Positions 34,917 through 43,969 of a stretch of DNA of 64,000 nucleotides are shown here, piece after piece. Position numbers and translations under genes: made by a program. The notes beneath the pieces are model-generated. The model saw nothing but the letters and a program-made list of their open reading frames with translations, had not been told where the DNA came from and made no database searches. Origin of the DNA: Natrinema caseinilyticum (GTDB lineage Archaea; Halobacteriota; Halobacteria; Halobacteriales; Natrialbaceae); contig NZ_CP100447.1 in the NCBI RefSeq assembly GCF_024227435.1, forward strand, positions 1 to 64,000. The letters are read 5' to 3'. How positions within the stretch are numbered: the stretch's first letter is position 1; every line of letters begins with the position of its first letter.

Positions 34917-37575
34917 CTTGGTTTGCCGCCTGTTGAGCGAAGGACTGGAGCCCCTCAACCAATGCGTCCATCTCTTCGTCGGTTAACGTGGCGACATCGA
35001 GCGTCGGTGATTCGAACTCATCCTCAACAGGACTCCATGTGTGTGCATACCCGTCAATCTCATCAAATACGGATGCAGCATCATCTATGAATTCAGGAGT
35101 AAGCGAATTCTCTTCGCGACCCGAAAGCCAGTCCCATCGGAAATCGATTTCGCCGTCCTGATTGAGTTGAATCACGCCGACACCAGGATCGATGTCGTCG
35201 GTTTTGAGCTGGGCGGTTGGGAATTGATCTCCCCGGCCAGTATCAACCCATCCAAGGTCCTCACCGACGTCCAACAGCCGTTCGACCCGTTCTGCTGCTT
35301 CCGAATCTAAATTGCTTCGTATGCGCTCTCGAAATGCCTCTTGAGTCTTCTCGCCGGCAGCCCAGGAATCCTGACCCTCGACCGATGTACCGTCTCCGTC
35401 AGATACGACGACCTCTGATGCATCAATAAGCGGGGTCGGATCGGTGATTCGCGCAATCTGGCATAGCGCGATATACAACGACTCGCCATCGAATGACCGA
35501 ATCTGTTCTGTTTCCCAGTCGATGAGGCGTTCGCCGGTTTCCGTGAGGAGGTCGTTCTGAAGCCGGTCGAATTGGCCGAAATAGTACTCCTCCAGTTGCG
35601 GAAGGATATCGTACCGCCATGCGTCGACAACGTCTATTGCTGAATCATGTCCGAGCAAGTAGGTATGACCGAGCTGCTTGCCTTTCCCAAGCTCGGGTGC
35701 ATGCAGAATCCGCTTATTAAGCTCCGATATCGCCTCTACACTCGCGCCCAACAATTGTTCTCTGCGAGAGCCTGCAGCGCCTGGCTGCATCACTGCAGCG
35801 GTCGGTGTGTTCGCCTCCATGTTGTATTCCTGCCAGATTACATCGAGATCCGGGGGGAAATCCACGAACCGGAAGCGCCGGCGAAGCGCTGTATCCACCA
35901 GCGCGATCGACTGGTCGGCTGTGTTCATGGTTCCGATCACGTATAGATTAGGCGGCAGCGAGAACTGTTTACCTGAGTGAGCCAATGAAACTTCAAAGCT
36001 CCCACGTTTGTCCGCCTCAAGTAACGTGATGACTTCTCCGAACACTTGGGCGAGATTCCCGCGATTGATCTCGTCGATAATGAGAACATACGGGGGTGCT
36101 TTTCCAGACTCGCTAAATTCGCCCGAGGCCGAGCTGGACTCCTGTGCCTGGTCGTACGCTTGTTGGGCCCGTTCCGCGACACGCTTCAACACCCCGTCTT
36201 CGATCTGGTACTGGACGTCGCCATCTTCTGTAGCCTCAGCAGTCAGTCCCTCAATGAAGTCTTCATATGAAAACGAGGGATGGAACGTTACGGACGCAAC
36301 CTGTTCATCGCGCGGCTTCCCGTCGCTCTGGTCGAAAACCCACCACTCGGCAAAACGCTTCGCCTCGAACGTCTTACCCGTTCCCGGTGGTCCATAGAAC
36401 ACGACCTGCTTTGCAGACTCCAACTGTCGCGTCACCGTCTCAACCACGTCTTCTGGCGGCCGCTCTGGTGGGTCAACACTCTGAATCTCATTCAACCGAT
36501 AGTACTCCGGCAGCACTTCATCGAATTTGTCGATCAAGAGATCCAGAGTCAGCGCGTCGGTTTCGGTGATGGTCTCGATGTCGACTCGGTCTTGCCATCC
36601 ATCTTCACATAGTTCGTCTCCAACGTACAACCCGTACCGCACACCGTCCCACTGAATCCCCATGAACAACTGGTACGCGTTGCCCTTGCTCCCACGGCTT
36701 TCGGGATAGATCGCAAACCAAGCGTCGTCACTAAGGATATTTCGAGGGGCGAGGAAATCGACGACGTGAGCCGTACTTTCGTCAATTCCCACCTCCTCAA
36801 TCAGAGCGCTCGTAATATCGTCTAAATATGCACTGACACGCGGGCGGAAATAGTCGAAGTACAGTTGACCGAGAACGCTGAATGAATCGAACGCCCGCAT
36901 GATGTCAGTGTCATACTTTGTATTCTCTTCATCCACGAACGTCTGCAGATCTTCTTCTGACAACAAACCCTGTTGCCGGATCCTTTCCAGTGCGCTGAAC
37001 CGGATCTGATTGACTTTGATATCACCCTCGTACTGAGCGTGCTTCGTCTCCAGGTATTCTCCAGGAAGGCGATGGATTGCTGGTATTAGTCCGACCTCGT
37101 CAGGATTGTCGATATCTGAATCACCAGACCTTTCGAGCTGCTCTGTACCAGAAAACAGCGTCTGGTCGTACTCATGCAACTGCTTCGAAAACCGCCACAA
37201 CCAGCGTAAGAAGAACGTTCCAAGTGGCTTCGGTACAGGTTGTTGTGTGATTCGGTGGAGAAACCCTTCAAATTTCTCTTGATCAATATCTCTGCTGTAC
37301 TGCTCTTCGAGATTCCTGGCTAACCGCTTGGTAAATTCGTTGTAGAGCTCTCTCTTTTCATCGCCGGACAAGGACTCCAACGTCTCTTCTGGTTGTGCCA
37401 TTAATGACTCTTCACGGGCAGGCCACCAGTCAGCAAAATACCGGATCAGCGCTTCGAGCGCTGCCTCATCGTACCCCTTGTTGGACGATCGCGCCGCAGG
37501 TGGAACCGCTAGATACGCATCCTTCAGTGCCTGCGTATCGAACACGAACCCCTGAATTTTGAGAAAGCTCGGCAT
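34909..37575 (-). CDS. mcrB: McrB-like AAA+ GTPase subunit
   Basis: An 888-residue protein. The N-terminal 390 residues are an unknown helical region followed by a MrcB-N/DUF3578-like module (DAWFAIYPESRGSKGNAYQ... near residue 280). The AAA+ domain has VVFYGPPGTGKTFEAKRF (Walker A, near residue 395), YVLIIDEINRGNLAQVFGE (Walker B, near residue 500) and VIGTMNTADQSIALVD (McrB signature). McrB recognises modified DNA and hydrolyses GTP to translocate. A TATA-like box (37601-37607, minus strand) lies 26-32 bases before the ATG. The large N-terminal region should define what is recognised and is not one of the well-known reader domains by eye. Confidence 0.88.
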   Translation of the reverse strand: MPSFLKIQGFVFDTQALKDAYLAVPPAARSSNKGYDEAALEALIRYFADWWPAREESLMAQPEETLESLSGDEKRELYNEFTKRLARNLEEQYSRDIDQEKFEGFLHRITQQPVPKPLGTFFLRWLWRFSKQLHEYDQTLFSGTEQLERSGDSDIDNPDEVGLIPAIHRLPGEYLETKHAQYEGDIKVNQIRFSALERIRQQGLLSEEDLQTFVDEENTKYDTDIMRAFDSFSVLGQLYFDYFRPRVSAYLDDITSALIEEVGIDESTAHVVDFLAPRNILSDDAWFAIYPESRGSKGNAYQLFMGIQWDGVRYGLYVGDELCEDGWQDRVDIETITETDALTLDLLIDKFDEVLPEYYRLNEIQSVDPPERPPEDVVETVTRQLESAKQVVFYGPPGTGKTFEAKRFAEWWVFDQSDGKPRDEQVASVTFHPSFSYEDFIEGLTAEATEDGDVQYQIEDGVLKRVAERAQQAYDQAQESSSASGEFSESGKAPPYVLIIDEINRGNLAQVFGEVITLLEADKRGSFEVSLAHSGKQFSLPPNLYVIGTMNTADQSIALVDTALRRRFRFVDFPPDLDVIWQEYNMEANTPTAAVMQPGAAGSRREQLLGASVEAISELNKRILHAPELGKGKQLGHTYLLGHDSAIDVVDAWRYDILPQLEEYYFGQFDRLQNDLLTETGERLIDWETEQIRSFDGESLYIALCQIARITDPTPLIDASEVVVSDGDGTSVEGQDSWAAGEKTQEAFRERIRSNLDSEAAERVERLLDVGEDLGWVDTGRGDQFPTAQLKTDDIDPGVGVIQLNQDGEIDFRWDWLSGREENSLTPEFIDDAASVFDEIDGYAHTWSPVEDEFESPTLDVATLTDEEMDALVEGLQSFAQQAANQDE

Positions 37576-37600
37576 CTACGGATGAGATGATACCCTACTC

Positions 37601-37607
37601 AAATATC
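37601..37607 (-). promoter_or_regulatory. TATA-like box of mcrBC
   Basis: The minus strand reads GATATTT, 26-32 bases before the mcrB ATG at 37575, consistent with a leaderless transcript. Confidence 0.45.
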
Positions 37608-37693
37608 AGTTTCGCTACTCATAATCTCCCGAACAGGGTCTCGTTGGCTAGAATATCTCTTCAGGGAATGAGGGCATATTCGCTCTCACAAGA

Positions 37694-37735
37694 GTTACCC
37701 CACGGATCAGAACTTGTTTGGTTTTGTGGGGTAAC
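37694..37735. promoter_or_regulatory. second copy of the TTACCCCAC inverted repeat
   Basis: GTTACCCCAC and GTGGGGTAAC form perfect 10-bp arms around a 22-base spacer, the same core and spacing as at 33529. It lies between the end of the AAA ATPase gene and the mcrB start, about 120 bases before mcrB. The spacers of the two copies are not obviously alike, so the arms carry the information. Confidence 0.68.
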
Positions 37736-37772
37736 TAACCGCAATGGAATCTTTGTTTTCCTCGACTAAATC

Positions 37773-39332
37773 TCACTGGAACCCGACGGCAGAATCGTCG
37801 TCTGATGCAGAATCGGTCCAGTCGACATCGCCAGAACCGACTTGTGGAGTTCGGTTAGTGGAGGATGACCTACTGGTCACATCGAGGTCCTTGATACTCG
37901 GGAAGTCTTCTAGAGAAACCCTGTCAGCATCTCGCGTCGCCGCATTCCGCTTCGCTTTCGTGACTACTTCTTCGATATCCGCACCACTGAGACCGCGACT
38001 CCGCCTTGCGAGATCTGCAAAACTATCACCCGAGAGTTCGTGTGGAACCCCCTGCAGTTTCGACTGGAAAATCGAGTGACGACTCTCCTCTTCGGGAAGA
38101 CCAATCTCGATATGCGTGGCCAATCGTCCTGGTCGAAGAATCGCTGGATCGATGTCTTCGGGGCGATTCGTTGCTCCGACAACGATGGCCGTTCGATCGT
38201 CTGCAGTGAGGTGAACCAGAAGTTCGCTCGTAATCTTCCGGTCTTCAGCGTGAGCTCCGCCGGCGCCGACATCGCGACCGCCGAGGAGATGTTCGGCCTC
38301 GTCGAGGAAGATCACACAAGGGCCGACCGATTCAGCTTCTTCGAACAACTGGCGAACTCGTTGTGGCCCCTCGTTGATCCATTTACTCGTGATGTCAGCA
38401 GGGCCTAACTCGACGAACGGGACAGCGAGTTCTCCTGCTAGCGCTCGAGCAAACAGAGTCTTCCCAGTTCCTGGCGGTCCGTGGAGGAGAATCCCTCGTG
38501 ACGGCTCGATACCGAAACGGTCGAAGCGTTCGTCACCCTGGGTCGCTGCATGAATTGGCTGTACAACCTCGTCTGTGAGCCGCTGCTTGACTTCGTAGTA
38601 GCCCCCAACGTCGTTGAAGCCAATCTCTGAGTTCATCCAGTCGTACTCGAATTCGTCGGTAGCTGCTTTCGCTGGTACTCTGGAGGTCTGGGAGTGACGT
38701 TGAGTCTTGTCTGAGCTGGTAACATTCGACGAGTCCGGCTCATCCCGACCTGTCTCACTTTCTCGCTGGATCTGTCTGAACTTGTCGTAATCGACGTTCG
38801 GCGTTACATGACGGCCAGTAGCGTAGTAGTACCCGTTTTCTCCTCGGGGATTGTAGTACAACGCCGAGACGATCGAGGCAGAAACAACCAATCCGAGAGC
38901 CGCCTGTATCAGAACGTCAGCTGGAACGACTGCCGAGAAGAATCTAAACTGAGGAACTGGAAGAGAAGAAGCAGCCCATGACACAGCCTCTGCGGAAAGC
39001 AACAGGACGACGAATATCTCATACACCAACGCGAATGGATAGAGTCCGATGGCATCCACTGACTTGAACACGGGGAGGCCAATCCCCCCTGCGACAAAGA
39101 CAATCAAAATCCCGAGCCCGAGTGCGACTACAGCGGTTGGAGGGAGATTGAGCCAGGGAGCGACCACCCACATATGAATAAGCGCCAACGCCGACCAACC
39201 AATCATAAAGAACAGCCGGTATATGCTCCGCTTCTTGTGATCACGCTCCATTACTCGGTAGGTCACGTACTCGATGGTGGCGAATATACCGAGGAAGATG
39301 ATGACGGAGAGTACGGTGTTGAGGAGTTTCAT
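37773..39332 (-). CDS. membrane-anchored AAA+ ATPase
   Basis: A 519-residue protein starting at ATG 39332 (MKLLNTV). Four or five hydrophobic segments fill the first 150 residues. After a polar linker comes one AAA module: DVGGYYEVKQ, ILLHGPPGTGKTLFARAL (Walker A, near residue 285), CVIFLDEAEHLLGG (Walker B, near residue 340), ATNRPEDIDPAILRPGRL (second region of homology), and a GLSGADIEEVVTKAK lid. The AAA core is FtsH/Cdc48-like, but there is no HExxH, so it is not a protease. It follows the VirB6/TrbL-like gene in the same direction. It may be an unfoldase or assembly factor for the secretion machine. Confidence 0.8.
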   Translation of the reverse strand: MKLLNTVLSVIIFLGIFATIEYVTYRVMERDHKKRSIYRLFFMIGWSALALIHMWVVAPWLNLPPTAVVALGLGILIVFVAGGIGLPVFKSVDAIGLYPFALVYEIFVVLLLSAEAVSWAASSLPVPQFRFFSAVVPADVLIQAALGLVVSASIVSALYYNPRGENGYYYATGRHVTPNVDYDKFRQIQRESETGRDEPDSSNVTSSDKTQRHSQTSRVPAKAATDEFEYDWMNSEIGFNDVGGYYEVKQRLTDEVVQPIHAATQGDERFDRFGIEPSRGILLHGPPGTGKTLFARALAGELAVPFVELGPADITSKWINEGPQRVRQLFEEAESVGPCVIFLDEAEHLLGGRDVGAGGAHAEDRKITSELLVHLTADDRTAIVVGATNRPEDIDPAILRPGRLATHIEIGLPEEESRHSIFQSKLQGVPHELSGDSFADLARRSRGLSGADIEEVVTKAKRNAATRDADRVSLEDFPSIKDLDVTSRSSSTNRTPQVGSGDVDWTDSASDDDSAVGFQ

Positions 39333-39359
39333 CGGCTCACGAGGATTCCCTCTGTACGC

Positions 39360-39386
39360 TGAGTACGTCACCGAAAGACGTACTCA
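39360..39386. promoter_or_regulatory. perfect inverted repeat before the AAA ATPase gene
   Basis: TGAGTACGTC and GACGTACTCA form 10-bp arms around a 7-base loop, in the 141-base gap between the TrbL-like and ATPase genes. There is no T-run for a terminator. It could be an operator or an mRNA hairpin that sets ATPase levels apart from the rest of the operon. Confidence 0.5.
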
Positions 39387-39473
39387 TGGGCTTCTACACA
39401 CACTCTATGCCGTTACTACGCTATAACATCTCGCTCCGTGGGAGGTGGTCGGGTCGTCGTCCCAGGCGGAATT

Positions 39474-41441
39474 TCAAAGCGTCTCTGATTGCTCACCTCC
39501 ACCATCATTCTCCCACGGAGGATCGGAGGCTTGATTCGGCCCCTCTCTTTGGGCTGCCCAGTCGATGTCTGCCTCACTTGCTGGATCAGCCAACTCGTCG
39601 TTTCCAGGGCCGATGAGGTGTTTTCCACCCCGCTTTCCCATATTGTACGCTGCGTATGGGCTTCGCGTCATTGCCCCTGCGAAGACGATTCCGCTTGCCT
39701 TCCCGGCCCTAACACCTGTCTTCCCGACTTGCTTGCTGGCTCGACCAGTCGTGATCGCAGCTCGTCCTGGAGCTTTCGCCGCGCTCTGTGCAGTCCGAAG
39801 TCGTTTCACACTCCTGGCCGACTTGGAGGCGTCATCTCTGAGCGCCGCAGCCTGCTGACTGAAGCTCTGGGCTCTATCGTTAATGTCGATGGTTGTACTC
39901 CCGCCAGATGTGGTCTCGTAGGTCACCTTGCCCTCAGCATCGGGAGTCACGGTGGAGACTCCAGTTGCTGGCTCTTCAGCACCAGTCAGAATCCCCCGAC
40001 TGGAAGCCTCAGTGACATCGAATTCGCCATCCTGGTACGCCTCAGTCAGGAAGTCGCGGTTCGCATCGGCCTCATCGGCAGCAGCAAGATTCTGACTGAT
40101 CGCTCTTCGATGACTGTCGATGCTCTCCGACCCAATTGCCTTACGAGCGCTACCTAATCCACCGCTCTTCGCTCGTGAACCCAGCTTCTTTGCGGTGGAT
40201 CCAGCCCGGCTCGCATGAGATCGTGCCGCGTTCACTCCTGGGGCAGCAGAAACTAACCCGGCAACGGAGCCTTTTCTTTTAGATAAGAATCCGGGTGCTG
40301 AATCGACACTGTCCTCAACGGCCGATTCTCGAGTACCTAGCGCATCTGAGATACTACTCCGCATCGTGCCGCCGACGGTCGAGTTCCCGGTGGAAGCAGA
40401 TGGATCCGACGCGGTCCCTCCGCTTCCAGCGACACCGGCTCCGCCACTACTTGCCCCGCCGGCACTCCCACCACCCGCTGCTCCAGATCCAGAGCTAGAG
40501 GCACTGCTGACAGCCGCCGACCCGGCTCCCGCGCCGACAGCGACTGCACCGACGCCGGTGGCTGCGATTGCGGCGGCCACCGTCATGGTGAATGCGGCGT
40601 CGACGCCGAGCGGCTGGCCTGCCCAACCGATGGTCTTCCAGATCACGACGAACAGGATGATCGGGAAGATCAACGCCAATGCTGCCGAAACGTAGAAGTC
40701 GGCGACGTCGCCGGTTGCGGAGATCCCACCGGTCGCGATGACGTTGAACACGCGCATCACCAGCGCAATGATCGGGCCGACGAGCAGGGCGTACACGCCC
40801 ATTCGAAGCCACGTCGCAGCAAAGTTGCTGATAGCCTTCATCGGCCCCCAGTTCGCGTACCAGAGAACGGCGAAGAAAGGCGCACCCACGGCGACCGTGA
40901 CGACAATGAACTGCCGGAGGACCAGCAGGACAGATGCAAGGATCGTTGCGATGAGCATCAGCGGTACTGCCACGAGGAGCGCGACGACCTCGACGCCAAG
41001 TCCGAGCGTGGATCCCCAGCTCCCGCCGAGGTCGGCGTTGAACGTGAGGACGAACGTCGCTGGTGCAAGCGCATTCGTGACGGCGTTCGAGGCTTCGATG
41101 AGGAACCCGAACAGCGGCTGAGAGATCGCGATGAAGAAGATAACAGCGACCACGCGGGCCACCATGTTCCAGAGCGAGGCTTCGCGGTCCTGACTGAACG
41201 GCATCGCGATTAACCCGGCGGCAATCAGGATGGGGAGCAATGCAATCGAGAGACGGAAGACGTCGTCCCAGGCGGTCGTGACCTGGGCACTGCTCATGAT
41301 CGCTGGATCGATGTTCAGCAATGGCTTCAGCCCGAAGTTGAACATGAAGTTGATCGCACTCACGAGCATCGAGCGGATGAACTCGAAGAGCGCCCGAGCG
41401 ATAGCGTCGGGAATCCAGCCGAGGTCTAGGAGATCACCCAT
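39474..41441 (-). CDS. VirB6/TrbL-like polytopic T4SS protein
   Basis: A 655-residue protein starting at ATG 41441 (MGDLLDLGW); the open frame upstream begins with TTG. Roughly eight hydrophobic segments occupy residues 15-320. The rest is a long soluble tail: a Gly/Ser/Ala-rich low-complexity stretch (about 320-385), then charged helices with ALRDDASKSARSVKRLRTA. A membrane channel-like N-terminal half and a long hydrophilic C-terminal tail match VirB6/TrbL inner-membrane proteins of conjugation systems. It follows VirB4 with only a 29-codon micro-ORF between. Confidence 0.75.
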   Translation of the reverse strand: MGDLLDLGWIPDAIARALFEFIRSMLVSAINFMFNFGLKPLLNIDPAIMSSAQVTTAWDDVFRLSIALLPILIAAGLIAMPFSQDREASLWNMVARVVAVIFFIAISQPLFGFLIEASNAVTNALAPATFVLTFNADLGGSWGSTLGLGVEVVALLVAVPLMLIATILASVLLVLRQFIVVTVAVGAPFFAVLWYANWGPMKAISNFAATWLRMGVYALLVGPIIALVMRVFNVIATGGISATGDVADFYVSAALALIFPIILFVVIWKTIGWAGQPLGVDAAFTMTVAAAIAATGVGAVAVGAGAGSAAVSSASSSGSGAAGGGSAGGASSGGAGVAGSGGTASDPSASTGNSTVGGTMRSSISDALGTRESAVEDSVDSAPGFLSKRKGSVAGLVSAAPGVNAARSHASRAGSTAKKLGSRAKSGGLGSARKAIGSESIDSHRRAISQNLAAADEADANRDFLTEAYQDGEFDVTEASSRGILTGAEEPATGVSTVTPDAEGKVTYETTSGGSTTIDINDRAQSFSQQAAALRDDASKSARSVKRLRTAQSAAKAPGRAAITTGRASKQVGKTGVRAGKASGIVFAGAMTRSPYAAYNMGKRGGKHLIGPGNDELADPASEADIDWAAQREGPNQASDPPWENDGGGEQSETL

Positions 41442-41523
41442 CGGCCTGATCCTCAATGTCGTCGACGCTTCCGCCCGGCTGCGTCATGCGAGTGATCCCC
41501 GTCGTGTAGAGTAACGAGTTCAT
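41434..41523 (-). CDS. 29-residue micro-ORF bridging virB4 and the TrbL-like gene
   Basis: Starts MNSLLYTTGITRM and ends in DQADG. The start overlaps the virB4 stop as ATGA. The stop lies eight bases inside the next gene (ATGGGTGA). With both overlaps, ribosomes leaving virB4 would reach the next start without a gap. It may be a coupling device and not a functional peptide. It is too short for composition evidence. Confidence 0.4.
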   Translation of the reverse strand: MNSLLYTTGITRMTQPGGSVDDIEDQADG

Positions 41524-43901
41524 GCCTCCTCCGGGGTGTTCCCGTTCTCGCTTGCCCCGGCTGGCCCATCCGGATCTACATCGCTGGCGTCTATCGCTGG
41601 TTCGTCGATCTCGACAGAGAGACCGTCGTCGAAATCAGCCTCCATCGCCATCTGGAGGTCCATGTCTCGATTCATCACGTGGGGCAGGTCGGTCATGTCG
41701 AGGTCCTCGTGGAGTTCGACGTTTCGAGCATGACCCTCACCCTCGACGAGATCGACACCTTCGACGCCGGCGAGCCAGTCCCACGGGTCTAGCGCGTCGT
41801 CAAGGACCGTGTGTTCGAACGGGCCGCTTCGAATTTCGAGACGGCGTCGACCGTGGACACTCGTCGCGAGCAGACACTCCGAGTAGTCCGAGTCCTGTCC
41901 ACGCGCCGCCGTCTGGATGAATCGGATTTCGTCGGCGGACAGCCCGTAGTACTCGGCGGTCTCCTCGGAGACGGATTCGGCGTAGAACAGGCACTTCACG
42001 TCACAGTTCTCGTACACCTCACGGCGCTCAGGCGTCCGAACGAACTCGTGGGCTGTCTGGCTCATCAGCGTCAGGCCCGCCTCGTAGTGGCGGGCGTGCC
42101 GGATGTAGAGGTTGATCAGGTCGCGTGCGGCTGGCCGGCCCAGGAGGTAGTGTGCCTCGTCGAAGGTCACGTCCACCTTGTACGGCGAGCGCTTGGCCTC
42201 GAGGTACGCCCATGAGAGCATCGCGTGGAGGATGAGCGGCATCTCGCCCGTGTCTGCGAACGAACTCATGTCCATCACGACCAGTCGAGAGGAGAGGTCG
42301 AGGTTCGTCTGACCGTTCAGATTGTGGTTGATACCGCCGGGCTTGAACGACTCGAACTTCGGTTGGAGCGAGGTCGCAAGTGCGACGTGATGCTCGGTCG
42401 GGGTGACAATCGTGTCCGAGAACGGGACACCCTTTGCAGCCGCACTGCTCCCGGATTCATCATCAAGTTCGTCACCGAACACACCGAGCGCTCGGAAGTG
42501 TTCCACCTCTTCATCGTCGATGACGCCGGCTTCGGTTGCGACTTCGATACCGCCGGTCGCGATGACGTTCACGCCCCGAATCAGGTCGTCGATGACTGGC
42601 GATTCATTGCCGTACGTATCGAACTCTCCGAGGATGATCCCCTTCGAGAGATACGCGTAGTGGGCTGCCTGAATCAGGATGCCCTCCTCGCCAGCAGACA
42701 TCCCGTCACGCTGTTCGAGGTGCGTGTTCAGCATCTCGATGACAGACCGAATCGTGAGCGCGTACGTGTCCTCACCGCCCTCGTACTCCGCCTCAGCAGG
42801 TGGCGAGATGTCCAGCGGATTCACCGTGTAGTTCCCACCAAAACGGATTACCTCGCCGCCCAGCGACTGAGCGAAGCGTGGATAGTCGTCGCCGGCCGGG
42901 TCGAACAGGATACACTGAACGTTTGGGTCGCCGAGCAAGCGACGGTAGATCTCCATCTTCCGGAAGTAGCTCTTGCCCGACCCGGTCTTCCCGGAGATCG
43001 CCATCGAGTGTCCTGATAGCGCGTAGCGGTCGAGGATGACCGGGCGCTTCGTATCGTCGAACCCAAACAGGACGCCCTCCGGGTCGTAGATGGACGGCTC
43101 GACCAGGTTGAAGAACGTCCCCAGCGCTTCGAGCTGGATCGGATGGGTGTTGTTGATCGTGTCGGTCGCGAGCGGCGCGACGGAGCCCATCGCGTCCAGC
43201 TGTTGGTGCTTGACCGGACTGAGGTCGACGTCTTGCTCGGCGAGGATGGCTTCGACACGGTCGAGCATCTCGTCCAGCTCGTCCTGGGTGTCCGCGACGA
43301 GTTCGAGATAGATCGAGACGTCGTAGAGCTTAGTCGTTCCTCGAATGGTATTCTGGAGAAGTCGTTCCAGATCTTGTCGTTCGAGTTCGTCCTGATATGT
43401 GTCCGTCCGACCGCGTTTCTGCTTCACCGCGACCGACGTGACTGCCTGTGTGTAGCGTTTCTGGAGTTGTCGACGAACGTCCTTCGCGGCTCGTGGTCGA
43501 ACGTGCAACGAGAGTCGGAGATCGACATCTGCGAGCGTGAGTGGGACGAGCCAGCCCAGTCCCACCTTTCGGGGGAACGAGGTGACTGTCAGAATCTGTG
43601 AGATTCGGTCGTCGCGGATTTGGAACTCCGGATAGTCCTGCACGACTCGCGGTGCGATGAGTCGCTTATCGAGTTCCCCGCGCTCTTTCATTGTCTCCAT
43701 CGGCGTCGCGAGGTCGACGTCGTCGGCCTGGAGTTGGTATGCCGCCCACTCGATGTTCTCAGTCGTCGTCTCCTTACCGAGGAGATTCAGGTAGTCGAGA
43801 GCGTGCTGTGTTTCGTCACCCGACAGCCCATCTATCGGGAGTCGTTCGTCACCGTCTTCCGGTGAGTCGTTACTGAACGCTTGCGTGATTCGATTGATCA
43901 T
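41520..43901 (-). CDS. virB4: VirB4/TraC-family T4SS ATPase
   Basis: A 793-residue ATPase. MAISGKTGSGKSYFRKMEI (Walker A, near residue 305), ILFDPAGDDYPRFAQ, and VDVTFDEAHYLLGRPAAR (Walker B, near residue 580) with the VirB4-type NLYIRHARHYEAGLTLMSQ region identify the family. VirB4 is the universal ATPase of conjugation-type T4SS, powering pilus biogenesis and substrate passage. A strong Shine-Dalgarno (GGAGG) lies about seven bases before the ATG, inside an upstream micro-ORF. Acidic termini are typical of haloarchaea. Confidence 0.9.
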   Translation of the reverse strand: MINRITQAFSNDSPEDGDERLPIDGLSGDETQHALDYLNLLGKETTTENIEWAAYQLQADDVDLATPMETMKERGELDKRLIAPRVVQDYPEFQIRDDRISQILTVTSFPRKVGLGWLVPLTLADVDLRLSLHVRPRAAKDVRRQLQKRYTQAVTSVAVKQKRGRTDTYQDELERQDLERLLQNTIRGTTKLYDVSIYLELVADTQDELDEMLDRVEAILAEQDVDLSPVKHQQLDAMGSVAPLATDTINNTHPIQLEALGTFFNLVEPSIYDPEGVLFGFDDTKRPVILDRYALSGHSMAISGKTGSGKSYFRKMEIYRRLLGDPNVQCILFDPAGDDYPRFAQSLGGEVIRFGGNYTVNPLDISPPAEAEYEGGEDTYALTIRSVIEMLNTHLEQRDGMSAGEEGILIQAAHYAYLSKGIILGEFDTYGNESPVIDDLIRGVNVIATGGIEVATEAGVIDDEEVEHFRALGVFGDELDDESGSSAAAKGVPFSDTIVTPTEHHVALATSLQPKFESFKPGGINHNLNGQTNLDLSSRLVVMDMSSFADTGEMPLILHAMLSWAYLEAKRSPYKVDVTFDEAHYLLGRPAARDLINLYIRHARHYEAGLTLMSQTAHEFVRTPERREVYENCDVKCLFYAESVSEETAEYYGLSADEIRFIQTAARGQDSDYSECLLATSVHGRRRLEIRSGPFEHTVLDDALDPWDWLAGVEGVDLVEGEGHARNVELHEDLDMTDLPHVMNRDMDLQMAMEADFDDGLSVEIDEPAIDASDVDPDGPAGASENGNTPEEA

Positions 43902-43969
43902 CTCTGTCCCTCCAGCTCAGGTCGAGCCAGAGTAACCGCCTCCCGGCGAAGCCCGGGTAGCTCAGACAT
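43898..43969 (-). CDS. 23-residue micro-ORF bridging the 508-residue gene and virB4
   Basis: Starts MSELPGLRREAV and ends in LEGQR. The start overlaps the previous gene's stop (ATGTCTGA). The stop overlaps the virB4 start (ATGA). It also contains the virB4 Shine-Dalgarno. The layout repeats that of the 29-residue micro-ORF after virB4. Confidence 0.38.
   Translation of the reverse strand: MSELPGLRREAVTLARPELEGQR

Noticed and set aside
41434-41456. TTG start for the TrbL-like gene at 41456
   Set aside because: The ATG at 41441 is coupled to the micro-ORF stop and needs no rare start codon.
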